A stretch of 37,986 nt of DNA from Acidimicrobiaceae bacterium (GTDB taxonomy: Bacteria; Actinomycetota; Acidimicrobiia; Acidimicrobiales; Palsa-688). Location: positions 36,639-74,624 of the forward strand of contig PMHH01000154.1 of the NCBI GenBank assembly GCA_003156595.1, in the 5' to 3' direction. Below are positions 26,259 through 33,913 of the stretch, in pieces; position 1 is the stretch's first letter, and each line of letters begins with the position of its first letter. The notes under the pieces are model-generated. The model made no database searches. It was given only the letters and a program-made list of their open reading frames with translations, and was not told where the DNA came from. Position numbers and translations under genes: made by a program.

Positions 26259-27079
26259 GGCCGGACGAGTTCTCCCAGCTTTCGTACCAAGTCGAGTCCG
26301 GCGTCGCCGTCATCGCCTTGAGCCGTCCCGACCGACGTAACGCGTGGAGTGGAGCCATGGCGATCGAGTACCGCTGGGCGTTGCACCATGCTCACGTGGA
26401 TCCGGCGGTCCGGGTGGTGATCCTCACCGGGGAGGGCCGCGACTTCTGCGTCGGCGCCGACCGGGGCTTGCTGCGCGACATCAGCGGCGACGCGGGCATC
26501 TATGTCCGGGAGTCGGCCGATCTGCCGCCTTACCCTGAGGGCACGCCACCGTGGTTGCAACACAACCAGTGCGCCCCTTTGGCGATCTCGGCTCCTGTCA
26601 TCGCGGTGATCCGGGGAGCATGCGCGGGAGCCGGGTTCGTACTGGGTACCTACGCCGACCTGCGCTGGGTGGCTGACGACGCCAGGGTGACCAGCGCCTT
26701 CGCCCGGCTAGGTCTGCCGGCCGAGTACGGCACGGCCTGGTTGCTCGCCCGCCAGGTTGGCCTGCCCAACGCCATGCGACTCCTCTACGACGCTGACGTC
26801 ATCGACGGCGAGACCGCCGCGCGGCTGGGTTGGGCCCAATGGACAGCGCCGGCCGACCAGATCCTCTCGATGGCGTTGGGCTACGCCCGCCGGTTGGCTA
26901 TGCACAGCTCACAGCAGTCGCTCCAGACCATGAAACGGGCCTTGGTGGTCGACGCCGCCGGCAGCCTGGACGACGCCTACCGGGCCTCGGTCCAGGACAT
27001 GGACCAGGCCTTGCGCCACCCGGACTTCCGGCGAGGGCTCGAAGCCCAGACCGCCAAGACGCGGCCCGACTTCCTATGA
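26255..27079 (+). CDS. Second crotonase-family protein, non-classical active site
   Basis: A 274-aa crotonase. Fold markers are VAVIALSRPDRRNAWSG, GRDFCVGADRG (first oxyanion segment) and VIRGACAGAGFVLGTYADL (second). The hydratase glutamates are replaced by Val129 and Phe149, so it too should not be a standard enoyl-CoA hydratase. It has an insertion rich in Pro and Tyr (about 80-105) between the oxyanion segments, which may shape the substrate pocket. The ATG at 26255 overlaps the previous stop (ATGA). It ends the HAD operon and converges on the second FadR-like gene with abutting stop codons. Confidence 0.9.
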   Translation: MRPDEFSQLSYQVESGVAVIALSRPDRRNAWSGAMAIEYRWALHHAHVDPAVRVVILTGEGRDFCVGADRGLLRDISGDAGIYVRESADLPPYPEGTPPWLQHNQCAPLAISAPVIAVIRGACAGAGFVLGTYADLRWVADDARVTSAFARLGLPAEYGTAWLLARQVGLPNAMRLLYDADVIDGETAARLGWAQWTAPADQILSMALGYARRLAMHSSQQSLQTMKRALVVDAAGSLDDAYRASVQDMDQALRHPDFRRGLEAQTAKTRPDFL

Positions 27080-27850
27080 CATCAGCTCGATGACGGTGCG
27101 GGCCGCCCCCGGGGAGTCCAACAGGTGCACCAGGGCACTCTGCAGATGACGACGCCATAGCGCCTCGGCTTCGGCGGCCGCCCCGGCTTCGATCAGATCC
27201 ACCAGCCGGACGTGGGCCCGATGGGCTTCCTCTCCATGATCCTCCTGACCGTCCGCGCCGGTCGCCCGCCGAACAAAGTTCCTCGCCACCTGCTGAGCGA
27301 TGATCCGATTGGTCACCGCGCTCAGCATGGCAATGGTGGGACTATCGGCCAGCTCTACCAGCCGCAGATGGAAGCGGCCTTCGGCCCGTGACAGCTGTCC
27401 CGAGTCGGCGATGGCCGTCTCCTCGTCGACGAGTGCCGCCCGGAGCTCCCGGACGATCCTGCGGTTGGCCTTCTTGGATGCCAACATTCCGACAATCGGT
27501 ACCTCGACCATAAGGCGGCCTTGATGGACGTCTTCCAGGGTGGCGCCCCGGAACTGGAGCAGCACGCTGGCGTTGTCGGAGACCATGCTCACCGACGGGA
27601 CCTGGACCCGCGCCCCGCCGCCGGCCCCCCGCCTCACCACGACCAGACCCTCCGATTCGAGCACCCGGAACGCGTCCCTTACCGTAGTACGGGCCACGCT
27701 GAAACTCGCCATCAACGCACCCTCAGGCGGCAGCAGCTCATCGGGTTGGTACTCCTCGGTGACGATGCGCCGGCGCAGCATATCGGCAACCAGTTCGGCC
27801 GCCTTCGGTATGCGGATCCGTTCGTCTGGGACACTGCGTAGGTCGGTCAT
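27074..27850 (-). CDS. GntR-family regulator, FadR/FCD type (second copy)
   Basis: A 258-aa regulator. Winged helix at about residues 14-85 (KAAELVADMLRRRIVTEEYQ, then FSVARTTVRDAFRVLESEGL) and an FCD ligand-binding domain (about 105-245; AEGRFHLRLVELAD and a late His in WRRHLQSALVH). Paralogue of the regulator at 22801-23607. It is divergent from the kinase gene, and a 15-bp palindrome (27884-27898) sits in the middle of the 66-base gap, so autoregulation and control of the kinase operon are likely. The two other palindrome copies make it or its paralogue the best candidate for a master repressor of the island. Confidence 0.9.
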   Translation of the reverse strand: MTDLRSVPDERIRIPKAAELVADMLRRRIVTEEYQPDELLPPEGALMASFSVARTTVRDAFRVLESEGLVVVRRGAGGGARVQVPSVSMVSDNASVLLQFRGATLEDVHQGRLMVEVPIVGMLASKKANRRIVRELRAALVDEETAIADSGQLSRAEGRFHLRLVELADSPTIAMLSAVTNRIIAQQVARNFVRRATGADGQEDHGEEAHRAHVRLVDLIEAGAAAEAEALWRRHLQSALVHLLDSPGAARTVIELMS

Positions 27851-27883
27851 TGATCACCCTTGATTTCTCGGCGGGAATCGACT

Positions 27884-27898
27884 AATCATATATCGATT
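27884..27898. promoter_or_regulatory. Regulon operator, copy 2 (AATCATATATCGATT)
   Basis: The 15-bp dyad matches the copies at 20065 and 32625 in 12-13 positions. It lies 34 bases from the FadR-like start and 19 from the kinase start. A second overlapping dyad, AATCGA (27876-27881) with TCGATT (27893-27898), surrounds it, so two dimers or a shifted register could bind. Confidence 0.7.
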
Positions 27899-27916
27899 CT
27901 AACCCATGGGGGGGAT

Positions 27917-28945
27917 ATGGACACCGAGCTGCTGAGCAAACGTCTGGGGAAGTTCCTCACCGACCAGACCGGTGCAGATGTGCAGGTGCGCGACCTCGAG
28001 CCGCTCACCGGAGGTTACAGCCTGTTCATGGCTAGGTTCGTAGCCGAAATCGACGGCGAAGACCGCCGGCTGGTCGTGCGGGCCAACCGGCCCGAAGGCG
28101 AGGTCCTGAGCCGCACCGACCGGGCCGTGGAGTGGGAGCTCCTGCGGGCTCTCTCTGCAGAACTGGTCGTGCCGATGCCTGCCGCCCGATGGGCCGACGT
28201 CACCGGTGAGCATCTCGGCGTTCCGGCGATCATCATCGACTTCGTGGACGGGCACCAGCTTCTCGCCCACAGCCAGACCGTCGACCCCGTGCAGCACGGG
28301 GCCCTCGCCGAAAAGCTGGCCGAGGCCATAGGAACCGTCCACCGGGCCGGAGCGGTGGCCGTGCCGGCCTCGTTCCAACGGCCGACGTCCTGGGACGCCT
28401 ACATCGACGGCTTCATCTCCGGCTGGCGGCGAGTCGAGGCCGAGCACGCCGAGCGCATGCCGTTCATCCGCTGGGTCGCGGCGTGGCTCGATAAGCACCG
28501 GCCCCCGCCGGCGCCCCTGACCCTGGTCCACGGCGAGTTCCAATCGAGCAACGTGATGCTCGACGCCGGTGGCGAGTTGCGGATCGTCGACTGGGAGTAC
28601 GCCCACATCGGCGATCCCCGGGTGGACCTGGGGTGGGCGCAACAATGCGCGGCGTTCATGCCGCCCGACCTGATCGGAGCCAACCCGGCCGGCTTCACCA
28701 AGGTGTACCGGGAGGTGACCGGGTTGAGTGAGGAAGTGGTCAACCCCTTGACCATCGCCTGGTTCGCCATCCTGGCCGGTTACAAGGCGCTGGGCGGAAT
28801 GTTGCAGGGCATGGCGGCCATGGCCGACGGCCAGAACCATCTGCTCGCTTCGGCCTACCTGGTCTCGGCCATGCCGTTTACCCACCGCATGTGGCGCGAA
28901 GGGGTCCGGGCCATGGAGGCCGCCATGTCGGAGGTCATGGCGTGA
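27917..28945 (+). CDS. APH-family phosphotransferase (acyl-CoA kinase-like)
   Basis: A 342-aa protein-kinase-like enzyme of the aminoglycoside phosphotransferase superfamily, in the branch linked with acyl-CoA metabolism (FadE36/ACAD11/LvaA-like). It starts LEPLTGGYSLFMARFVAEID, with the ATP-lysine region LVVRANRPEG, the Brenner-like motif VHGEFQSSNVML (His205, Glu207, Asn212) and the metal site IVDWEYAHIGDPRVDLGW (Asp225). The usual catalytic Asp of HGD is Glu here. ATG at 27917 follows a G-rich ribosome binding site. The stop overlaps the start of its small partner. In Pseudomonas putida, LvaA phosphorylates 4-hydroxyacyl-CoA; a similar role here is inference. Confidence 0.88.
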   Translation: MDTELLSKRLGKFLTDQTGADVQVRDLEPLTGGYSLFMARFVAEIDGEDRRLVVRANRPEGEVLSRTDRAVEWELLRALSAELVVPMPAARWADVTGEHLGVPAIIIDFVDGHQLLAHSQTVDPVQHGALAEKLAEAIGTVHRAGAVAVPASFQRPTSWDAYIDGFISGWRRVEAEHAERMPFIRWVAAWLDKHRPPPAPLTLVHGEFQSSNVMLDAGGELRIVDWEYAHIGDPRVDLGWAQQCAAFMPPDLIGANPAGFTKVYREVTGLSEEVVNPLTIAWFAILAGYKALGGMLQGMAAMADGQNHLLASAYLVSAMPFTHRMWREGVRAMEAAMSEVMA

Positions 28946-29400
28946 TCACCCAACCAAGCAGCGCGCGGATCATCGAGGTGTTGCAGCAGGAACTGTCCGA
29001 CCACATCGCACCAGCTCTCGCGGACCCCGCCGGCGAAGCCGGCATGCAGATGATCCAGCAGATCCTGTCGACCCTGGCCGTCCGCGTCGAGCACGAGATC
29101 GCCTGGCTAGTAGAGGAGACCGCGGCCATCGAAGCGATAGCGGCGCGCCTGGTCGACGCCAACCCCCGCGCCGAGCGGGTGGCTGCTGCCCTGGCAAACC
29201 TGCGGGGTGCGCCAGGCGGGTCGTTGCACCTGTCCGACGTCGCGGCGCGCTACTCGTTGGCCAGTGAAGTCCTGTCGTGCCTGCTCGAAGACGTGCCGAC
29301 CGACTCCGAGCTCCGGCCGGAAGTCGAGGCCCAGCTGGATTTGCGACTGGCGCACGAAGTCGAGGTGATCGGCGACTTCCAGCTGGTCGGACGGACGTAG
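28942..29400 (+). CDS. Small helical partner protein, DUF6285-like
   Basis: A 152-aa mostly helical protein (SARIIEVLQQELSDHIAPAL, EHEIAWLVEETAAIEAIAAR). It resembles the small DUF6285-type proteins that commonly follow acyl-CoA-linked APH kinases. It starts with GTG inside the kinase stop (GTGA). In the levulinate system of P. putida a small protein (LvaB) is needed for LvaA kinase activity, so a kinase-partner role fits. The family assignment rests on position, size and helical pattern more than on strong motifs. It ends 24 bases before the convergent SDR gene. Confidence 0.6.
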   Translation: MITQPSSARIIEVLQQELSDHIAPALADPAGEAGMQMIQQILSTLAVRVEHEIAWLVEETAAIEAIAARLVDANPRAERVAAALANLRGAPGGSLHLSDVAARYSLASEVLSCLLEDVPTDSELRPEVEAQLDLRLAHEVEVIGDFQLVGRT

Positions 29401-29423
29401 TCGAGGCTGGTGGTCGGGGCCGG

Positions 29424-30224
29424 TCAGTCGATGCCGGTCAGTAAGGCGTCGTTGAGCCGGCTCGGCAACTCACGCACCAGGTGCAGGCCGCCGACCCGGG
29501 CCGGGACCACCTGATGAGACCGGCCTTCGACCATGGCGTCGACCACCTTGCGGGCTACCAACTCAGGCGTGATCTCCGGCAACGCCCGGGTGCGAGCCAG
29601 GCGGCGCGACACGGCGGCGATGGTCGGCGACCGGCGGGCCTGCTCCATCATGTTGGTCCCGGCCACTTCGCCGAGCTGCACGATGGTCACCCGCACCGGA
29701 GTACGGCGTAGTTCCCGCTGCAAGGCGGCCGAGAACTGGACCAGCGCGGCTTTGGTGGCTCCGTAGGTGGAAAGCGTCGGGAACGCGGTGATGGCCGCGA
29801 GCGACGAGATGTTGGCGATGCGGCCCCTGCCGCGCCCGACCATGCCCGGTACGGCCTGCCGGCACAATTCGATTGGGGCTACGCAGTTGACCGCGAAGCT
29901 GGTCCGGATCCCGGCCGCCGGCTGGTCGACCAGCCGGTCCACCAAGGCCACCCCGGCGTTGTTGACCAGGAAGTCGACGGCGCCGCCTTCCGCTTCTACC
30001 CGGGCGATCAGCCCGTCGACCTCCGAAGGCTCAGCCAGATCGGCCGGAATGGCCAGGGCCTCGATCTGGGCCGCCAAGGAGGTCAGGTCGTCCGATGGCC
30101 GAGCCACGACCGTCACGCGCGTCCCCCGGCGGGCCATCTCCAAGGCGATGGCCCGGCCGATACCTCGCGACGCTCCGGTTACCAAGGCGTGGGCGCCTTC
30201 AAGCGGTGAAGGCGCGGCACGCAT
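29424..30224 (-). CDS. Short-chain dehydrogenase/reductase
   Basis: A 266-aa classical SDR. NADP-type loop VTGASRGIGRAIALEMARRG (from 15), NNAG (88-91), catalytic Ser141, Tyr154 and Lys158 (YGATKAA). The Arg after the glycine loop and the ARPSDD segment favour NADP(H). Start ATG at 30224 overlaps the P450 stop (TGATG). The frame is open further upstream, but that part lies inside the P450 gene. It is the last gene of the leftward amidohydrolase-P450-SDR unit and would oxidise an alcohol made by the P450, or reduce a ketone. Substrate unknown. Confidence 0.9.
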   Translation of the reverse strand: MRAAPSPLEGAHALVTGASRGIGRAIALEMARRGTRVTVVARPSDDLTSLAAQIEALAIPADLAEPSEVDGLIARVEAEGGAVDFLVNNAGVALVDRLVDQPAAGIRTSFAVNCVAPIELCRQAVPGMVGRGRGRIANISSLAAITAFPTLSTYGATKAALVQFSAALQRELRRTPVRVTIVQLGEVAGTNMMEQARRSPTIAAVSRRLARTRALPEITPELVARKVVDAMVEGRSHQVVPARVGGLHLVRELPSRLNDALLTGID

Positions 30225-31420
30225 CAGGTCTGCCAGCAGACGGGAAGCTGGTCGATACCGAGTGCTCCCCCGCCATGGCGCACGACCTCGGCGCCGTCCT
30301 GAAGGCGGAACGCCCTGACCCGCCGAAGCAGCTCCTCCAGCGCGATCCGCAGTTCGAGGCGGGCCAGGTGGGACCCGAGGCAACGGTGGGGACCGGCGCC
30401 GAACGCCAGGTGACGGTTGACCTGGCGGTCCAGCACGATCTGGTCCGCCTGGTCGACCTCATAGGGATCGCGTCCCGCCAGGGGGGTGGACAACAGCACC
30501 CGGTCGCCTGCCCGCATCTCGACGCCAGCAAAGCTGGCGTCTTGGGTCACGACGCGGGCGGTGTTGATGATCGAGTATGCACGCAAGAACTCCTCGACCG
30601 CGGCCGAAACCAGGGATTGACCACTGGCCAGCTGGACCTGCAGGTCGGGGCGGGTAGCCAGGCAGTGCAAGCTGAATCCCAAACTGGCGGTCACGGTGTC
30701 CAGGCCGGCGATGAACAGCATGAATGCATAGTCGAGCAGCTCGTCGTGGGTGAGGGCCCGGCCCGACACCTTGGCCTTCAGCAGGACTGAAAACAGGTCC
30801 TCGCCCGCCAGAGGTCCCTCGGCCATCCGTCGCCCGACCAGGTCGTCGAGATAGGAGAGGATGTTCTTGGCCGCCTGCTGCCGTCGCTCTGGCTCGTCGT
30901 AGGCGTGCAGCAAGTCGTGGTTCCACTGCTCGAAGACGGGCGCCTCGGCGACGGGTAGGCCAAGTATCGACACGAACACCGTGGTCGGGAAGGGGCGGGC
31001 GAGCCCCGCGACCAGGTCGACCTTTCCGTCGCCGGCGAAGCCTTCGACCAGATCCGCGCATACTCCCCGCAACTCCTTTTCCCTCCGTGCTACCGAGTTC
31101 GGCGCGAACAGAGGCGCCAGCGGTTGGCGGTAGGTGCCGTGATCCGGAGGGTCCAGCGACAGGGGCCGGAGCACCCTGGGGTATATCCCGGTTGGAATGG
31201 AGAATTCCCGGCTGGAGAAGATGTCCGGCTGCTGGAACGCCAGGCGTATGTCCTCGGCCCGGGTCAGAACCCAGTACCCGCCGTAGCGCGGAGAGAAGAA
31301 GACCCGCTGGTCGCGGATCCGCTCGAAGGCCAGGTGGGGATCAGAGAGGAAGTCCGGGTCCTGGTGGTAATCGAACGGGCGAACCAGGTCAGCCGGGACG
31401 TGAGCCGGTACGGCGCTCAT
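30224..31420 (-). CDS. Cytochrome P450
   Basis: A 398-aa soluble bacterial P450. Helix I AGLDTVT (238-244, with the Asp-Thr proton relay), ExxR (Glu277-Arg280), and heme-binding FGAGPHRCLGSHLARLEL with Cys347. All hallmarks are intact and there is no membrane anchor, so it relies on separate ferredoxin and reductase, which are not in the window. The ATG overlaps the amidohydrolase stop (ATGA), and its stop overlaps the SDR start. Probably hydroxylates the island's substrate or an intermediate. The CYP family cannot be fixed without comparison. Confidence 0.94.
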   Translation of the reverse strand: MSAVPAHVPADLVRPFDYHQDPDFLSDPHLAFERIRDQRVFFSPRYGGYWVLTRAEDIRLAFQQPDIFSSREFSIPTGIYPRVLRPLSLDPPDHGTYRQPLAPLFAPNSVARREKELRGVCADLVEGFAGDGKVDLVAGLARPFPTTVFVSILGLPVAEAPVFEQWNHDLLHAYDEPERRQQAAKNILSYLDDLVGRRMAEGPLAGEDLFSVLLKAKVSGRALTHDELLDYAFMLFIAGLDTVTASLGFSLHCLATRPDLQVQLASGQSLVSAAVEEFLRAYSIINTARVVTQDASFAGVEMRAGDRVLLSTPLAGRDPYEVDQADQIVLDRQVNRHLAFGAGPHRCLGSHLARLELRIALEELLRRVRAFRLQDGAEVVRHGGGALGIDQLPVCWQT

Positions 31421-32580
31421 CCACGACCCGAAACCAGATCGAGGTCAGCGGTAAAACCGAGTAGCTCCCTGGCATTGAGCTCCACTATCTGGTGCACCTC
31501 GTCGTCGGGGACATCGGCCAGGACCTCAGTGGCCCGCTTCCTGCTGTTGGGCCAGTTGGAGTCCGAATGCGGATAATCGCTCTCCCACGTAATCCGTTCC
31601 ACCCCGATGGTGTACCGCTGGCTGAGCCCGCTTACGTCGTCGATGAAGCAACCCCACATGTTGCGCCGGAACAGATCGGACGGACGGGTATCGATGTCCA
31701 CTCCCGTGTAGAAGCGGTGACGCTCCCACGTGTAGTCGATTCGTTCGAGCATATAGGGCACCCATCCGATCCCCCCTTCGGCCAAGGCCACCTTCAGACG
31801 TTGGAACTTGTGGAACACCCGCGAGAAGAGCAGGTCGGCGGTGGCATACATCGAGTTGCACCCGTACAGGGATATGGTTACGGCGAGAGGGGCGTCGGCG
31901 GCGGTCGCCGGCGGCTTTCCGGAGCTCCCGAAGTGCATGCACAACGGCAGCCCAGTCTCCTCGGCGGCGGCGAAAACCGGATCCCAGTGCTCGGTGTGGA
32001 ACGAGGGTAAGCCGAGGGTGGTAGTGGCCTCCGGGAAGGACACGGCCTTGGCGCCCTTGGCCGCACACCTTTCGATCTCGGCGGCAGCCAGGTGGGGGTC
32101 CCACAGCGGCACGATGACCAAAGGGATCAGGCGGTCCGGCGCGAACGCACACCACTCGTCGAGGATGAAGTCGTTGTACGCCCGCACGCATCTCCCCGCC
32201 AACTGTTTGTCTTCGGCGCCGAGAAACACCGTGCCGGCGAACTTCGGGAACGAGGGAAAGCACAGCTGGGCCTGCACCCCGTCCGCATCCATGTCGTCGA
32301 CGCGGGCCTTCGGGTCGTAACATCCGGGCAGGATCTCGTCGAAGCGATTCGGTTCGAGTCCGAACTCTTCGGGCTTGCGCCCGGCCACCGCGTTCAAGGC
32401 GATCTGAGGATACTGGCGCTTCTCGTACAGCCATACGTGGCCCGGTCGGCTTCCCTCGGGGGCTCCCGCCGGCACCATCTCGATAATCCGAGGACCGACC
32501 TCTAGGTCGGCCCGGGGCAATCTGTCCTCCCACACCCTCGGGTGTTCGATCACGTGGTCGTCGGTGGAGATCAACTTCAT
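31417..32580 (-). CDS. Amidohydrolase family 2 (ACMSD-like) metal-dependent enzyme
   Basis: A 387-aa TIM-barrel enzyme of the amidohydrolase-2/ACMSD group, which contains decarboxylases and hydrolases of cyclic or aromatic acids. Metal and catalytic motifs are STDDHVIEHP (Asp8/His9 region), LPLCMHFGSSG (His216), ALAEGGIGW (Glu268) and TWESDYPHSDS (Asp335). ATG at 32580; the frame continues upstream to 32634 but would run across the operator. First gene of the amidohydrolase-P450-SDR unit. It is divergent from the dehydratase operon and shares the operator at 32625. The reaction could be C-C hydrolysis, decarboxylation or lactone/amide hydrolysis. Confidence 0.9.
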   Translation of the reverse strand: MKLISTDDHVIEHPRVWEDRLPRADLEVGPRIIEMVPAGAPEGSRPGHVWLYEKRQYPQIALNAVAGRKPEEFGLEPNRFDEILPGCYDPKARVDDMDADGVQAQLCFPSFPKFAGTVFLGAEDKQLAGRCVRAYNDFILDEWCAFAPDRLIPLVIVPLWDPHLAAAEIERCAAKGAKAVSFPEATTTLGLPSFHTEHWDPVFAAAEETGLPLCMHFGSSGKPPATAADAPLAVTISLYGCNSMYATADLLFSRVFHKFQRLKVALAEGGIGWVPYMLERIDYTWERHRFYTGVDIDTRPSDLFRRNMWGCFIDDVSGLSQRYTIGVERITWESDYPHSDSNWPNSRKRATEVLADVPDDEVHQIVELNARELLGFTADLDLVSGRG

Positions 32581-32624
32581 ATGCGCTTGAAGAGCCACAA
32601 AAAACATCTTGCCAGATATAGGCG

Positions 32625-32639
32625 AATCATGCAACGATT
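32625..32639. promoter_or_regulatory. Regulon operator, copy 3 (AATCATGCAACGATT)
   Basis: Differs from copy 1 at one position. It lies in the 67-bp gap between the divergent amidohydrolase and double-hotdog dehydratase genes, ending 8 bases before the dehydratase ATG and 44 from the amidohydrolase start, so one site can control both units. Confidence 0.72.
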
Positions 32640-32647
32640 AGAACGAA

Positions 32648-33913
32648 ATGAATCTGGAGCAGAAAAGCGAACGGGGCCGGCTCACCGAAGCCGAGGTGGA
32701 GCGTTTCCGGGAGAAGGTCGGCGTGGACTGGCCCTACAACCGGTGGACGACGTGGAACGAGGAGGCCACTCGGGACGGCATCAGGCATTACGCCTACGGG
32801 TTCGGTGACGACAACCCGCTGTACACAGATCCCGTCTACGCCGCCTCCACCCGGTGGGGGGGCGTCATCGCCCCACCCGGATTCTTGGAGGGTGCCGGCC
32901 TCACCCCGCACTTACCTGACGCCCCCGAGCTACGAGGCCGGGGCCGCGGGGCCCTGTCCGGGGTGCACATGTTCTGGGCCGGTGACCACACCCGGTACTT
33001 CAACACCGTGCACGAAGGTGACCGGATCTGGGTCCGGCGCTTCTACGTCGAGGTACAGATGAAGGAAAGCTCCCGTTTCGGGGGGCGATCCGCGGTCTCC
33101 GTGCGCCGGCGGGTGTACTGGAATGAGCGGGGCGAGCTCATCGCTATCTGGGACGCCGACTTCGTGCACACCGAGCGCGACACCGCGGCGAAGCGGGACA
33201 CCCTTCACGCGGCCCGCGAGCAGCACCGCTATACAGACGACGAGCTCGCCCTCGTCGACCGACACTACGCCGCAGAGCGGATACGCGGCGCCGAACCGAG
33301 ATACCTGGAGGACCTAGAAGCCCTCGACGGAGCCGACGCCGACCTGGGTATCCGATACCGGGGTCCGATGGTGGTCGGCGACGTGATCGCCTGGCTGATG
33401 GGCAACGGGCGGCACGAGATATTCCCTTACCGGCTCAACTGGAAGAACCGCCAGCGCATGGCCGGCTTCTACGCCAAGAACGAGTTGGGAGCCTGGGACT
33501 CGGCCATGCGGGTTCACTGGGACGACGGCTTTGCCCAGTCGGTGGGCGCGCCGCGCGCCTACGACTACGGCATGCTTCGCAACGCGTGGATCATGCAGAT
33601 GGTCACCGATTGGATGGGCGACGACGCCCTCCTGGTCGCGGTCGACGACCGCATCAAAGGTTTCAACACCATCGGCGACCTCACCCGGATCACTGGCTCC
33701 ATCGTCGACATCGACCGGGCCCCGGGCTGGCCCGAGGTCGTAATCGAGGTCGCCTGCACCAACCAACGCGACGAGCAAACAGCTATCGGAACGCTGCGGG
33801 TCCGGTTGCCGTCGCGCGCTTTCGGCCTGCCTCACTTCCCGATCCCGCCGGAAGACCACGGTTTGCTCGACGGAATGGTCGTGCCGGAAGAAGGTCCGTG
33901 GGCGGGATCGTGA
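32648..33913 (+). CDS. Double-hotdog acyl dehydratase-like protein (MaoC/FAS1-like)
   Basis: A 421-aa protein with two hotdog domains (about 10-180 and 230-400). The first has YGFGDDNPLYTDPVYAAST and GVIAPPGFLEGAG, the FAS1-like dehydratase signature; the usual catalytic His after DxNP is Tyr59. The second contains WDDGFAQSVGAPRAYDYGM and MVTDWMGDDALLVAVDDR. Such fused enzymes act as enoyl-CoA hydratases on bulky substrates, but with His replaced, activity may rest on other residues. ATG at 32648, directly after the third operator. The stop overlaps the ligase start (GTGA). Confidence 0.85.
   Translation: MNLEQKSERGRLTEAEVERFREKVGVDWPYNRWTTWNEEATRDGIRHYAYGFGDDNPLYTDPVYAASTRWGGVIAPPGFLEGAGLTPHLPDAPELRGRGRGALSGVHMFWAGDHTRYFNTVHEGDRIWVRRFYVEVQMKESSRFGGRSAVSVRRRVYWNERGELIAIWDADFVHTERDTAAKRDTLHAAREQHRYTDDELALVDRHYAAERIRGAEPRYLEDLEALDGADADLGIRYRGPMVVGDVIAWLMGNGRHEIFPYRLNWKNRQRMAGFYAKNELGAWDSAMRVHWDDGFAQSVGAPRAYDYGMLRNAWIMQMVTDWMGDDALLVAVDDRIKGFNTIGDLTRITGSIVDIDRAPGWPEVVIEVACTNQRDEQTAIGTLRVRLPSRAFGLPHFPIPPEDHGLLDGMVVPEEGPWAGS

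Noticed and set aside
23669-28945. Direct equivalence of HAD, acyl-CoA dehydrogenase and APH kinase to a split ACAD10/ACAD11
   Set aside because: The domain set is the same, but the dehydrogenase has SEPDAGSDLAN where the ACAD10/11 branch has SSDATN, so the likeness is only in gene content.
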